DNA from: Silene conica
Taxonomy: Eukaryota > Streptophyta > Magnoliopsida > Caryophyllales > Caryophyllaceae
Assembly: GCA_029255685.2 (NCBI GenBank)
Contig: CM055311.2
Span: 56,999,048 to 57,063,047, forward strand
Reading direction: 5' to 3'
Length of the DNA: 64,000 nucleotides
This document shows positions 1 to 10,179 of the stretch, piece by piece (the stretch's first letter is position 1; each line of letters opens with the position of its first letter). A program made the position numbers and the translations under genes. The notes beneath the pieces are model-generated. The model had not been told where the DNA came from. It worked only from the letters and a program-made list of their open reading frames with translations, and did not search any database.

Positions 1-689
1 TTGAAGATTATTACTTCAATAATTTAAATATTTGTTAATTATTTAAACTGCAAAAGTCACACGTTTCTTGTATAAATATTCGTTAATTATATAAATATTT
101 CTTTTCTTATTTTCATTTTGTTTTTTTTATGTATTACGTTTAATTGTGTTTCTTCTCGGTATCCTTTTTTTGTTTTTTTTAGTATCACGTTTTTTTAATA
201 ACACGTTGTTTATTGGAAATTGTGATGTTGTTTTGTATAACGTCTAATATTGTATCTAAGTCATATAAAAAATATCACCTTTTTTTCAACATCACTTCTT
301 TTTCTTTTCTTATTTCTTTTTGTGTTTTTTTTATGTATCACGTATTTTTTGTATTTAAAACTCACGGTAAAAAAACTAAAACTCACGTTTTTTGTTTATT
401 ATTAAAATTGCAATTACACATATTATCAAATAATAACATGTAAATCGACATCTTCATAAGAAATTATACTATTTCCTTAAATGGTATAATCAAGGTAAAA
501 ATAGATTTTGAAACTTTACTAATTCGTGAACTTTCTTAAAATTACTCATAGTAGCACAAAAATCATCTCATAATTTATGGGTTATAGTTCTAATCATATT
601 AGATGTTAAAAATTTCCAAATATTGTCATTAAGATTAACCTTTAAAATCACATGATCAATATTCATTCATCTTAACAATTTAAAATAAA
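1..689. other. AT-rich stretch without a recognised gene
   Basis: I see long T runs and several copies of a TATCACGT-like motif, but no convincing coding frame. If the minus-strand LTR to the right (ending at 1608) belongs to an element that runs leftward, this stretch and the DNA up to 1592 would be its non-coding leader. That is inference; no gag or pol similarity is visible. Confidence 0.4.
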
Positions 690-1240
690 GGGATATTCTA
701 TATGGTACCCCTCAATTTTTTGACTTTCTACTTGGTACCCCTATACTTTTTAAAACATACATGGTACCCCTAATTGTTCTCATTATCACTAGCGTACCCC
801 TAAACTTTATTTTCCATCAATTAAACTCATTTTAAAGTTTTAAGGGATAACTTGAACGCGTAAGGAAGCTTGTCATTTATTATCACATGACATAAGGACT
901 CTATTAGGCTCAATATCCATCTCGATCCTAATATTTATAGATATATATGGGCTAAAAAAAAGGTGAAGGAAAAAATATTGATCTTTGCCAAATTATCACG
1001 TTCAAAGAATGGATATTAATTCTAATAGAGTCCTTATGTCATGAGATGATAAATGTCAAGTTTGGTTATGCGTCTAAGTAATCATTTAACGCTTAAAAAT
1101 GAGTTTAATTGATGGAAAATAAAGTTTAGGGGTACACTTAGTGATAGTGACAACAATTAGTGGTACCATGTATGTTTTAAAAAGTGTAGGGGTACCATGT
1201 AGAAAGTCAAAAAATTGAGGGGTACCATGTAGAATATCCC
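690..1240. mobile_element. Foldback MITE with ~240-bp inverted arms
   Basis: The left arm (690 to about 935) and right arm (about 1005 to 1240) are inverted copies that match over most of their length. Both start with GGGATATTCTA and carry three or four spaced GGTACCCCT motifs, followed by a shared AAACTTTATTTTCCATCAAT block. Long arms around a short centre are typical of foldback or Mutator-like MITEs. I could not find a clear target-site duplication, so the superfamily is open. A second element with the same layout lies at 10180-10613. Confidence 0.75.
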
Positions 1241-1270
1241 AACAAAACTAATCTAAAACTAATTATGTCG

Positions 1271-1498
1271 ATTGGTTTTTTTTAATAATCATTGATCTAC
1301 ATCAATATTATGCATATATATCATCACATGACAATTATTTTAACAATTAAAATAACAAAAGCAAAAACTAAAAAGAACCAAATTTTTTTCCGTGACATGA
1401 TAAAAAAAATTGGTTTTGTTCTAATTATCATTGATCTATATCAATATTATGCATATCATCATATGAAAATTATTTTAACAATTAAAATAAAAAACCAA
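1271..1498. repeat. Two-copy direct repeat, ~138-bp period
   Basis: Copy one (from 1271) and copy two (from 1409) both run from ATTGGTTTT through a shared TCAATATTATGCATAT block to TTTTAACAATTAAAATAA. They differ at scattered positions and by a few short gaps. This is an old local tandem duplication in AT-rich DNA, with no coding function visible. Confidence 0.7.
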
Positions 1499-1756
1499 AA
1501 AATTACCGGAAAAAAAACGCCGTGGAGAAGAAGAAAGGAAAAAAAATTTGTCAATTTAATTCTCAATTATTATCAAAACGATTTTTGAACAAGGCTCTGA
1601 TACCACTTGTAGGAATATTTCATAAATTTCCATTAAAGTATTAATCTAATTAATATTGGTAAGGATTACATCAAAAGACAATTTGATATAAAAACTATAA
1701 ATTGAATTAAAAAGACATGGATATAGAAATAACCTTTAGATCTATGAGATAACGGC

Positions 1757-1764
1757 CTAAGAAC
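1757..1764. repeat. 8-bp target-site duplication of the hAT (left copy)
   Basis: CTAAGAAC occurs directly before the left inverted terminus (1757-1764) and directly after the right one (5133-5140). Eight base pairs is the hAT superfamily length, which fixes both ends of the element. A third copy at 5443-5450 comes from the later 310-bp duplication. Confidence 0.92.
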
Positions 1765-1888
1765 CAGTGGCGGGTCTTGGATTATTTTATGAGGGGGCCG
1801 AAGAGAAGTAGTACTTTTCCGACCAATTAAAAAGAACATGTAAATTGTAAACTAATTTATTAAAATTAATATATTAGTAAAAAAATTC

Positions 1889-4363
1889 CTACAAATCAAA
1901 CAATACTCTACGATCTTTGACGGATTTAAAATCGTCAACAACCGTCTCTAAACTAAAAGATTTCGAAATTTCCCTTTCAATATAAATAACCAAACTGTCT
2001 GTAAGAAATTTATCATCCATCTTGTTGCGTAGTCTTGTCTTCATGATCTTCATTGCAGAAAACGCCCGTTCAGTTGTTGCGGTAGAAACGGGAAGAGTCA
2101 AAACAAGTCGTATTAATCTATCAAAAAGAAAATACACATCTGACTTTCCTGTCTCAGCGAAGTACTGCCAAAGCTCTTGAAGAGTTGACATATTTTTCAG
2201 TTTGTCATCATTTTGAACTTCACATATAAAATGTTGCAATTGATATCTTAAATGAACCATCTCTTGTGCTGTAAAATCTGATGGATAAAACTTCTCCACA
2301 AGAATGCAAATTTGATCACGTTCCAAATTTTTATATCTATTCTTAGGTTCCAACATTGATGTAAGTGTTAGCAATTCCAATGCTCTCTCATTGAACCTGC
2401 TATCCAATTCATGTGACTATTTATCAGTTGCAACATAAAAAATGTCAATGCGAAAGTGACGCTCTACTGTTATCTGATCTTGTTGACGACGAGCTCGACC
2501 TCTACAAGCTATATACATTGCATCCATTTCAGGTACCAAAATATCATGTTTTTGACAAAATAGGTTCACCTCCGCCAGAAAGCTTTCCCATCGATCTTCT
2601 TTCAACTTTTGAATGAGAGACTTTGTGGTTGAAACTAATTTCACGGCATTGACAATGTCTTGAGATTTTTTTTGCAATGCTTGACAAAGAACATCAGTAA
2701 TTCCCAACAATTCTTTCATTAAATGTGAAATAAACACAAACTCATACGAAATCATGAGATTTAAAGCAACATCGGCATCTCCAGGTTGATTTGAAGTGCA
2801 TGATTTATCAACCATAATGCGCTCTAAGATTGATATTGTTGCATCAAACATATTAAGCAAGCTGTTAATTGATTGAAGATGTGAGCCCCAACGAGTGTCA
2901 CCGGCTCGTTTCAATGTACCAATTTGATTAGCACCTCGACCAGTTTCAAGTTGACCACTTGATAAGAGATCTTCCATTTCAGTCGTTTTCCTTGCTTGCA
3001 ACTCATCATGCCGTTTTGGAGAGGCATTAATAATATTGATGATAAAATTTAAATTTGAAAAAAATTGGTGAACTGAACTTACTTCTCTAGATGCAGCAAC
3101 CAATGCGAGTTGCAAACGATGTGCAAAACAATAATGGACATAGTAAGCATATGGACAATCAGCTAAAAATAAAGCTTTAAGGCCATTCCATTCTCCTCTC
3201 ATATTGCTGGCACCGTCGTATCCTTGACCACGAATATTTTCAAAAAGAAGATTATGTTTTTTCAGAACTAAGCACAACTCCATTTTCAGCGTTGTCGCTG
3301 AGGTGTCCTTTACACGTACTAGTTGCAAAAATCGCTCCATAATTGACCCGTTTTTGTCAACAAATCTCAAGACTATAGCCATATGTTCTCTCATAGCTTC
3401 ATCACGAACCTCATATACAATGATACAAAATTTAGATTCCCCAATTTCTTCTCGAATGTGGTTGCGAACTTTGGCTGATATAATTTGTAATATCTCTTTC
3501 TGGATTGACGGTGCAACATATTTGGCATTATAATCAGTATTCTCGATGGCTTTTGAAACTTCATCATTATATCTAGCAAAAGCTTTCCGAAACTCTAAGA
3601 AGTTTCCTCGATTTTCTGAATTTTCCGACTCATTATGACCTCTCAGAGGGCAAGACTGTAAGGTTAATACCCTCACTACATCAATTGCGATCATTAGACG
3701 TATTCGATTTCTTTTTATTTGTTCTTCACCTTGTGAAATCAAAACATGACGAATATGTCCACGGTCATTCAAAAGATCAAGCTTAGCTCTCACAGAGTTA
3801 TTATGTGCCGAACAAGGACCTTCACCCACATGAGTAACAAATGGACAATTATCTACATCATTTACTTTCTTCCAGTTGCTAAACCCAACTAAAGTAAAAG
3901 TTTTTGTATTACGATTAGGTTTATCTGCAAATAAATAGCACAAAAGACAAAATGCAGCATCTTTGGAAGTTGAATACTCTAGCCAGTCGGGAAACTTTTT
4001 ATACCACGAAGCCTGGAATCGACGGCGATGACTATCGGGGCCAGAAAACGGAAAACTTTTTAATATTGGTTGATAAGGTTTCAATTTTAAATAAGCTCTG
4101 CGTATTTGGTCTCGCTTCTCATATGGTCAATCCCACATAGGTACGCGTAACCCTAGATCACGCTCTAAAGACAAAAGAACGTCCTGAGTCTCCTCGGTTT
4201 CAGTGCTATGTGTTTCAAATGTGTTTTCCTCAATAATAGGAGTGGACGATTCGGGCATATCAGGAATTGATGATTCAGGCCTAAACTCTTCATCGGTCGT
4301 AGTCGTAGCAGGCTCTGGTTCTTTACGTTTAAGAAAGGCGAAAAGATTTGTTTGCCTACTCAT
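1889..4363 (-). pseudogene. hAT transposase (TTF zinc finger / ZMYM1-like), two in-frame stops
   Basis: One continuous frame of about 824 codons runs from the ATG at 4363 to the stop at 1889. It is broken by TGA at 4127-4129 and TAG at 2417-2419, with no frameshift. The N-terminus has a short low-complexity acidic part. Next comes a TTF-type zinc finger with the pattern W-KKFPDWLEYS...DAAFCLLC. The transposase core follows, with RGQGYDGASNMRGEWNGL and a Y-H-CFAHRLQLAL helix. The end is a hAT dimerisation region (LPVSTATTERAFSAMK, then a lysine/arginine-rich helix). These features match the large plant family annotated as TTF-type or zinc finger MYM-type 1-like proteins. The TAG could be a simple CAG-to-TAG change. 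A full-length protein is not expected unless stops are suppressed. Confidence 0.88.
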
Positions 4364-4982
4364 TGTCCTAGTACCTAGTATAATAATGTCAAGTACGCAT
4401 CAGTATATACTTTTCTAATTTTTTTCCATGTAGTGCATTCACAATTTTGTACAGTTAACTAACTAACAATCTAACATTAAACAATAGTATCAAAATTCTA
4501 ATAAAGTAGAACTAATTACCAAGTACTATAATTTCATAATATCAATCGATCTTGAATTTATACTATAAAAGAGATCAGAAAAATATAAACACACAATTAA
4601 AGAACAATAAAGTTTATGGAAAGAATTCTGACCTTTTCAATTGAGTTAATTGTTGATAAAATATAAGAAAAAACTTCGAAATAAAATCCCCAAATTCCCA
4701 ATTGCTCTTCAGTCAATAAATCTCAAGTTAATTGATTGTTTCTTGTATTATAGACAAATTCATATGTTAAATACTAAAAATAGGTAAAAGTAAAATTAGG
4801 AAATAATAATAAATTATAGACTCCTAGGATTCTAGAAAATCTGTTTTAAGGAAAATTGGAATATGAGTGAATCTAGGAAGTTATTTAATAATTTTTTTAA
4901 GAGTGATGTCATGCCTTTTTTTACTTTTCAAACTTTCTATTTTGCTAGTTGTTAGTCACGTACAATTTTTGGCAAATATCTA

Positions 4983-5098
4983 GGGGGGGGGGGGGGGCAA
5001 TAAACAATACATATTAATTTCCTATTGGCCAATTATTGTCAAACCAATAAAATAAGAAGTTTGGGGGGGTGGGGGGGGGTGGGGGTGGGGGTGGGGGT
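4983..5098 (+). repeat. G-run and G-rich tract with quadruplex potential
   Basis: Fifteen consecutive G lie at 4983-4997. From 5063 to 5098 six runs of five to nine G are each separated by a single T. Four or more close G runs are the standard quadruplex-forming pattern. The 310-bp duplication begins inside this tract, at 5081. Confidence 0.85.
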
Positions 5099-5700
5099 GA
5101 CCCCTGTGGCAATGAATGGAGGTCCGCCTCTGCTAAGAACAACCTAGTAACTCAAGTCTCAATGTAGAAACTTTTCTTAGATTGCACCCAAGATAACTGA
5201 GAAAATTGCCCTTCAAGTTACCATCTTGGTTACTTTTAATTTGGAGGCGTTTGTTTTTAGGGTTTTAGATGATAAAACTCATGTGGAAAATAAGAGAAAA
5301 CCGTTCTCTTATATGTGTGATTCACACGACCCAAAAAGGCCTTTCCACCGTGTTAGTACACTGCCCAAGGCTACTACCCACTGTGTTAGTGGGGGTGGGG
5401 GTGGGGGTGACCCCTGTGGCAATGAATGGAGGTCCGCCTCTGCTAAGAACAACCTAGTAACTCAAGTCTCAATGTAGAAACTTTTCTTAGATTGCACCCA
5501 AGATAACTGAGAAAATTGCCCTTCAAGTTACCATCTTGGTTACTTTTAATTTGGAGGCGTTTGTTTTTAGGGTTTTAGATGATAAAACTCATGTGGAAAA
5601 TAAGAGAAAACCGTTCTCTTATATGTGTGATTCACACGACCCAAAAAGGCCTTTCCACCGTGTTAGTACACTGCCCAAGGCTACTACCCACTGTGTTAGT
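5081..5700. repeat. Exact 310-bp tandem duplication spanning the hAT 3' end
   Basis: Bases 5081-5390 and 5391-5700 read identically. Each copy starts in the G-rich tract, includes the last 52 bp of the hAT (to 5132 or 5442), the 8-bp target duplication and about 258 bp of LTR. The duplication therefore happened after the hAT inserted and is recent, since I see no differences. Short open frames at 5226-5477 and 5536-5727 are the same sequence read twice and are not genes. Confidence 0.93.
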
Positions 5701-6151
5701 AGTCTTTTTATTTTAGGAAAGTGTTAATTAATTATCTTATAATTAATTAACCTAATTATATTATTCTAAAATATCATATATTAAAATATATATAATTAAT
5801 AAATATAACATTTATATATATATATTTTGTTAGAATTAACATTTGATTCATTTCTCCCAATTATTATTTAATCATATTAAATGTTTATCATCTAATTAAC
5901 TACATTTAGCTAAGTTTGACAATTACGTAATTATATCAATATATAATCACATTTCTCAGTACTATCATATAGGTGTGACCTTTAGGGATCAGCTGATTAC
6001 CGCCATCATATGACAGTAACGTCAAACTTCTACTAAGTCAACCGTTATCGATAAACGTTAACCAACTGATTAATATACTAAGTATTCCCGTGTGATCCTG
6101 TAAAATATTTATTTAAATAATCACACACTGTAGAGGACATTTACTCCAACA
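5701..6151. other. Remainder of the minus-strand LTR, AT-rich
   Basis: No gene is visible. The sequence from about 5965 to 6100 is the part of the LTR that can be matched (inverted) to the LTRs at 47632 and 54680. The outer boundary CCAACA at 6146-6151 is the inverted TGTTGG start of that LTR. Confidence 0.6.
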
Positions 6152-6704
6152 GTTTATATATTGGATGAGTGTGTTCGTAGCAATAGCTAGGATAGACTTG
6201 ACCTAGGTGAGTCAAATCGAAAGACGAGACGAGCCGAGACCGATACCTAGAGCAATTTAGCCGATCAATTATATGCTTTCATTATCTACCCATCGTAGTG
6301 ACCCCGACACCCTAGTCTCCCTTTTATCGATATACATCTAGTTTATTTTTATTTTCTTAGGTTATTAATAATCAATCAACTTGCTTTTTATCCCGACTAA
6401 ACTTAGACTTGAACGTAACTATGCGCAAATCTCAACCATCTTCGTGTTCAACCCTGAATAAAATACTAATTTTTAATTGGGTTTTGTAAATGTTTTTGCA
6501 TGCAGGTAGTGACGGCAAAACCCTGAATCATATGTATAAATTTGTTTGCTTTTATTTTTCGCTTTTAGTTTGTAATTTATTTCCCCAAATCGAGGTTAAG
6601 TTGATGGTATATAGTTGGCTTTGAGTTTTACTCCTTTCCATTAGTCTTTTAGTTAGTTGCATTTAGTTTGCTTGAGGGAAAGCAAAGGTTTGGTTTGAGA
6701 AGTT
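6152..6704 (+). other. Ty3/gypsy-type 3' internal remnant ending in a purine-rich tract
   Basis: No coding frame is visible. The segment ends with a purine-rich run near 6674-6704 (GAGGGAAAGCAAAGG, then GGTTTGAGAAG) directly before TGATGCGTGTC. In Tat/Athila-type plant gypsy elements such a tract precedes the 3' LTR. The assignment rests on that layout only. Confidence 0.4.
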
Positions 6705-6984
6705 TGATGCGTGTCTTTTATATAGACTTTTATTGTATATTTGACACACATTTTTATGCTTTTATCATAGCTTTTAGCAATATTTTGCCCTGTTTTGGCT
6801 ACTTTGTGTTTGGCTTGTTATTTATGCAAGAAAGACTTTAAAGTATTGTAAATCACGTCTAAAACCGTCCCGCAAGCTGGCATATTGGATATAGGAGAGT
6901 TTGGAGCAAAAATATCGTCAGCTCGGGAAGCGTGAAGGCTCCTTGGAAGCATTTATCACGTCTTAAGTAGCTAGGCAGTGACGA

Positions 6985-7150
6985 TTTACTCGATCGAGCA
7001 TTTTATCTAGGCTATCGAGTGATTTATGGAGCAAACTTGGTCGATCGAGTAATACTGTTACTCGATCGAGTGGACTGGCGAAGAAGAATATTCGATCGAC
7101 TATTTATTGTGGTCGATCGAGTAACCTGCTTGGAATTTTGGTCAATCGAG
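6985..7150. repeat. Interspersed CGATCGAG palindrome array
   Basis: Variants of ACTCGATCGAGT (a palindrome of CGATCG with flanks) recur about seven times with irregular spacing of 15-40 bp. Similar CGACCGAG arrays occur at 39756-39866 and 43045-43270 in other LTR-like DNA of this window. Confidence 0.8.
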
Positions 7151-7550
7151 TGAGCTAATGACAGGGCCGTCCCTGAGAATTTGGAGGCCCTGTGCGAAAT
7201 TTTATGACGAGGCCCTAAGCAAGTATTGTACGTCCTTCAAAAAGTTTGTTCTTATATTTTTATCTTGAACAAAAAAAATCTCCGATTAATTTGTTTTTCT
7301 TCCGACTTTTTTAATACAAAATATATGTAAAATTTATTTTATTGAAATGAGATAAAAAAAAAATAGAATGAAGCAAGTATATAGTAACCCTCATGACTGC
7401 AATTTACAAATTTACGAAATATTTTGCTATGGGTTAATATTTTCTTCCTAAACTTTCCACTTTATTATAAACAAAATAAATATCTCGTTTTTATAAGTAC
7501 ACATCAATCAAATTAATATAACATACTTTGTACCTGTTTTATAATCAATA

Positions 7551-7639
7551 TACTCTCTCCGTCCCAATTATTTGTTTAACTTTGATTAAAATGACGTTTA
7601 TAAAAAATAAGAAAAGGCAAACGAATAAATGAGACGGAT
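7551..7639. mobile_element. Degenerate Stowaway-like MITE
   Basis: The left end carries the usual CTCTCTCCGTCCCAATTATT start. The right end AAATGAGACGGATA is a poor inverted copy. It is about 90 bp and has no coding capacity. Confidence 0.5.
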
Positions 7640-7799
7640 AAAATAAATGATATAAAAGTTGTCTAAAGAATTGCTAAATATTAAAAATATACATGGAAGT
7701 TCAACTAAAGGGAAAGATGATATCATATGCTAATTTAGAAAAATGGAAATTATAAGATAGTCGGTACAATTAATAACTGGGTGCGCCCCACGAGCAAAA

Positions 7800-7880
7800 A
7801 GGAAAAAAATACCTCTATTGGAGTCGAACACGGGTTGACTCCAAAACCTACCAAAGCTTTTACCAGCTATGCCACTTTAT
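7800..7880 (-). other. tRNA-like segment with Pol III A and B box patterns
   Basis: On the minus strand GTGGCATAGCTGGT (about 7863-7876) fits a Pol III A box. TGTTCGACTCC (about 7820-7830) fits a B box, about 35-40 bases downstream. Downstream there is a T run (about 7803-7809) that could end Pol III transcription. It does not fold into a convincing complete tRNA by eye. A tRNA pseudogene or SINE head captured by the hAT element is most likely. Confidence 0.4.
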
Positions 7881-7912
7881 CATAATAGTATTTAGTGGTG
7901 TCAATTTAGTTA

Positions 7913-8214
7913 TACTTCCTCCTATTCAACATAACCTTCCCTATTTGGGGAAGGCACAAAGAATAAAGAGGAGATTATTATATGGGAAAGTATTGGTGTG
8001 AGGTTGTTAATTGGAGAGAGTATATATTGTGGGGTAATTGTTGTGAGTAAGGTAATTAAAATAAGTATAAAATATGAGTATGGTGGGTATTGTGGTTGGG
8101 TAAGGTGATTAAATTAAAATATGTATAAAAACTTTATTAAATAAGAAAATACAGAAGGTATTGTGAATAGACGAAAAAAGAAATAGGAAAGATTATGTTG
8201 AATAAGAGGGAGTA
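7913..8214. mobile_element. Stowaway-like MITE, copy 1 of a family in this window
   Basis: The inverted ends are TACTTCCTCCTATTCAACAT and, reversed, TACTCCCTCTTATTCAACAT, with TA at both borders. The centre carries GTGAGTAAGGTAATTAAAATA-type repeats. It shares this internal sequence with the element at 10664-10963, so the two belong to one family. Confidence 0.75.
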
Positions 8215-8686
8215 TTACTTAAGAACGTGTAGGAATTGGGCCCTGAAGATTTGGGGGCCCTGTGCGATCACACGGGTTGCACACCCAAAAGTCCGGCCCT
8301 GGCTAATGATGTTCGATCCAGCAGATTCCGCGGTAGCTTTGGATTTCGTCTTTAATTTGTGTTTGATTAAGATTGTTCTTTTAGTTTCTTAATTTAAGTC
8401 AATTAAAGATTACATATACTTTAAATGGGGAGGTGATTTGATAGTTTTATTCATTCAATTTTCAGCACACAATTCTTAGTTTAGTTTTTAGTATTCAAGA
8501 CAGTTTTTATTCAAGTATTAATTAAGTTCTTAGTTTCTGTATAACAAAGATTTGTAATATTTCTTTCCCGTTTATTTATAGTGATCTTTTATTCCTTGTC
8601 TTAAATTATTCGTTAGTTATTTTTATCTTAGTTTTACCATCGCCTTAAATTATGTCTATTAATTTGGTTACCTTTCACACAATTAG

Positions 8687-8995
8687 AGGATTATACAACC
8701 AGATATATACATCTGCTACTATAGATTTCGAGTTTTATAATAAAGAATTTGAGCTTATTCATATATTTTACGAGCTTTATTAAAAAGAATCTATGCGTCT
8801 TTATAAAAAAATTGTAAATTAAAACATTATATTGAAACTCAAAAATAATACATATAAAGTGCAAATATTTTAATTTTAACACTAAAAAATCATAGTGCAA
8901 GAAAAATTGTCAAAAGCTCAAAAAAATTTGCATATAAGCTCAATTAAATTTGTATTAGATGTACGACGCTCATATACATCTAGATGTATAATCCT
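8687..8995. mobile_element. Small AT-rich element with ~25-bp inverted ends
   Basis: AGGATTATACAACCAGATAT on the left is matched by AGGATTATACATCTAGATGT reading inward from the right end. The interior is AT-rich and non-coding. No target duplication was recognised, so the class is open. Confidence 0.4.
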
Positions 8996-9607
8996 ATTTG
9001 TGTCTTTCACATGAGTAGCTAGATATTTTATCCTAGGATTTAGGGGAGTCATAGTTTTAATATGTTATTCGTTAATAGTTAGTTCTATCTTTTTTTCGTG
9101 TCTGAATTGTTAATGATAACATTTAATATCAATTAAACAGTTTAGTGCACGTAATTAGTTAATTAATCTGGTAAACTTCGGCCTAGATAGAGAGATTGGA
9201 AGGGGCGAGACCTGGTGTGAACAATGAAGTATGCCAATCAGGGCGAGAGTTAAGTTAGTACTCGTATTATTTTAGGGTGAATATATATATTACACCGAGA
9301 GGATACTTATTAGTTACCCTTCGGACCGAATAGATATTGATTTTACCGTTGATCGTAGATTTGACCGTGATGAACCGACAATCCTACCTCTTTCTCTTTA
9401 TATTATTATCACCTTTATTTAATCAATTTAGTTATTTTAGTTACTTTAATTATTTTATTTACCCTAGTTTAGATAAATCATAATCTTACAACCCCTAATT
9501 TGTTACCTTAAGACGAACTTAAATAAATAAATAGATTTTGTTATTTTCCTGTGGATATGATCCCGACTTTTCCAATTTACTTTTGATTAGATATACAACT
9601 TATTTAC

Positions 9608-10179
9608 CATTAAAAGTCACGAGCTGATGAGATCTAATCGGATCCAAATAACTCGATTAGCTCTAGATATTGGAGTCACCATGTGTGTACGTAATGTGTA
9701 GTCAAATAACTGGATTAGCTCTAGATATTTTTCCTGTATGTTGATACTTGGACCCTTATTTATTTTTATTTTTTCTGTGTTGCACCGGCATTCGGCATTC
9801 ATCTACTTTAAGACCCCTGTGTATTAAGGTTGGTCATTAAATTATATAGATTACAAATGTGACCTTAGTATGTCACCATCAGATGTGTACGTGTGTATGT
9901 CATATCTACTGTTGTATTAATACCTTGTTGGCTAGTCCCCATCGATCTCCTCTGTTTTATAGAAGACGAAATTAAATCCAAAAACCAACGAATGGAGCCG
10001 GACACTAAGAAATTTACTTTGCAACTTCCTATTGCCTTCTAAGAAATATCATACATCGGTTCTACGGATTGCTACATTAAACCCATAATTATCAATTAAT
10101 TTATTGACCGAGAAATTAGGCTACCGAATTAACATTATCACTAGTCTTAAACCCGTGTAAATTACACAGGTTTGTTATT
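9608..10179. other. Intergenic DNA with a 26-bp direct repeat
   Basis: No gene is visible. A 26-bp block (CAAATAACT-GATTAGCTCTAG...) occurs at 9645-9670 and 9703-9728 with one mismatch. Confidence 0.5.

Larger units (their letters stand above)
1765..5132 (-). mobile_element. hAT DNA transposon, near complete, 3,368 bp
   Basis: The left terminus reads CAGTGGCGGGTCTTGG. The reverse complement of the right terminus reads CAGAGGCGGACCTCC, an imperfect inverted repeat. Both ends abut the same 8-bp direct repeat CTAAGAAC. Inside is a minus-strand transposase of the TTF zinc finger / ZMYM-like hAT group, broken by two stops. The element is inserted in the LTR above. Its right part holds a 15-base G run (4983-4997) and a G-rich tract (5063-5098). 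It could move only with transposase from elsewhere. Confidence 0.9.
1608..6151 (-). mobile_element. Minus-strand LTR with primer-binding site, split by a hAT insertion
   Basis: Read on the minus strand, an LTR begins at 6151 with TGTTGGAGTAAATGTCC and ends at 1608 with ...CCTACA. Two bases later comes TGGTATCAGAGCC (1593-1605), the standard Ty1/copia primer site for initiator Met-tRNA. The LTR's first part resembles the LTRs at 47632 and 54680: both carry a GTTTGAC-TTACTGTC block and then CAG-TGATCCCT and GGTCACACCT. Removing the hAT, its duplicated target and the 310-bp duplication leaves about 860 bp of LTR. No gag or pol is seen to the left, so the body is non-coding, decayed or outside the window. 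Confidence 0.6.
7162..8301. mobile_element. Non-autonomous hAT element, 1,140 bp
   Basis: The termini are CAGGGCCGTCCCTGAG on the left and, inverted, CAGGGCCGGACTTTTG on the right. The 8-bp direct repeat GCTAATGA lies at 7154-7161 and 8302-8309. A GGCCCTGTGCGA motif recurs just inside each end. No transposase frame remains, so this is an internally deleted or composite element that would need a transposase from elsewhere. It contains two Stowaway-like MITEs and a tRNA-like segment. Confidence 0.92.
6705..9607 (+). mobile_element. Ty3/gypsy-type LTR with nested insertions (right end uncertain)
   Basis: The left end TGATGCGTGTC follows a polypurine-like tract. Near 9540-9590 the sequence GTGGATATGATCCCGAC resembles the end region of plant Tat/Athila LTRs. 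Within it are a CGATCGAG array (6985-7150), a complete non-autonomous hAT (7162-8301) and a small AT-rich inverted-terminus element (8687-8995). Without the hAT the LTR would be about 1.75 kb. I found no duplicated target site, so the right boundary is a guess. Confidence 0.4.

Noticed and set aside
2413..2616. Plus-strand frame opposite the transposase
   Set aside because: It is antisense to the conserved hAT transposase coding sequence and lacks its own features.
5226..5727. Two methionine-started frames with identical N-termini (83 and 63 codons)
   Set aside because: They are the same LTR-derived sequence read in the two copies of the 310-bp duplication and show no protein family features.
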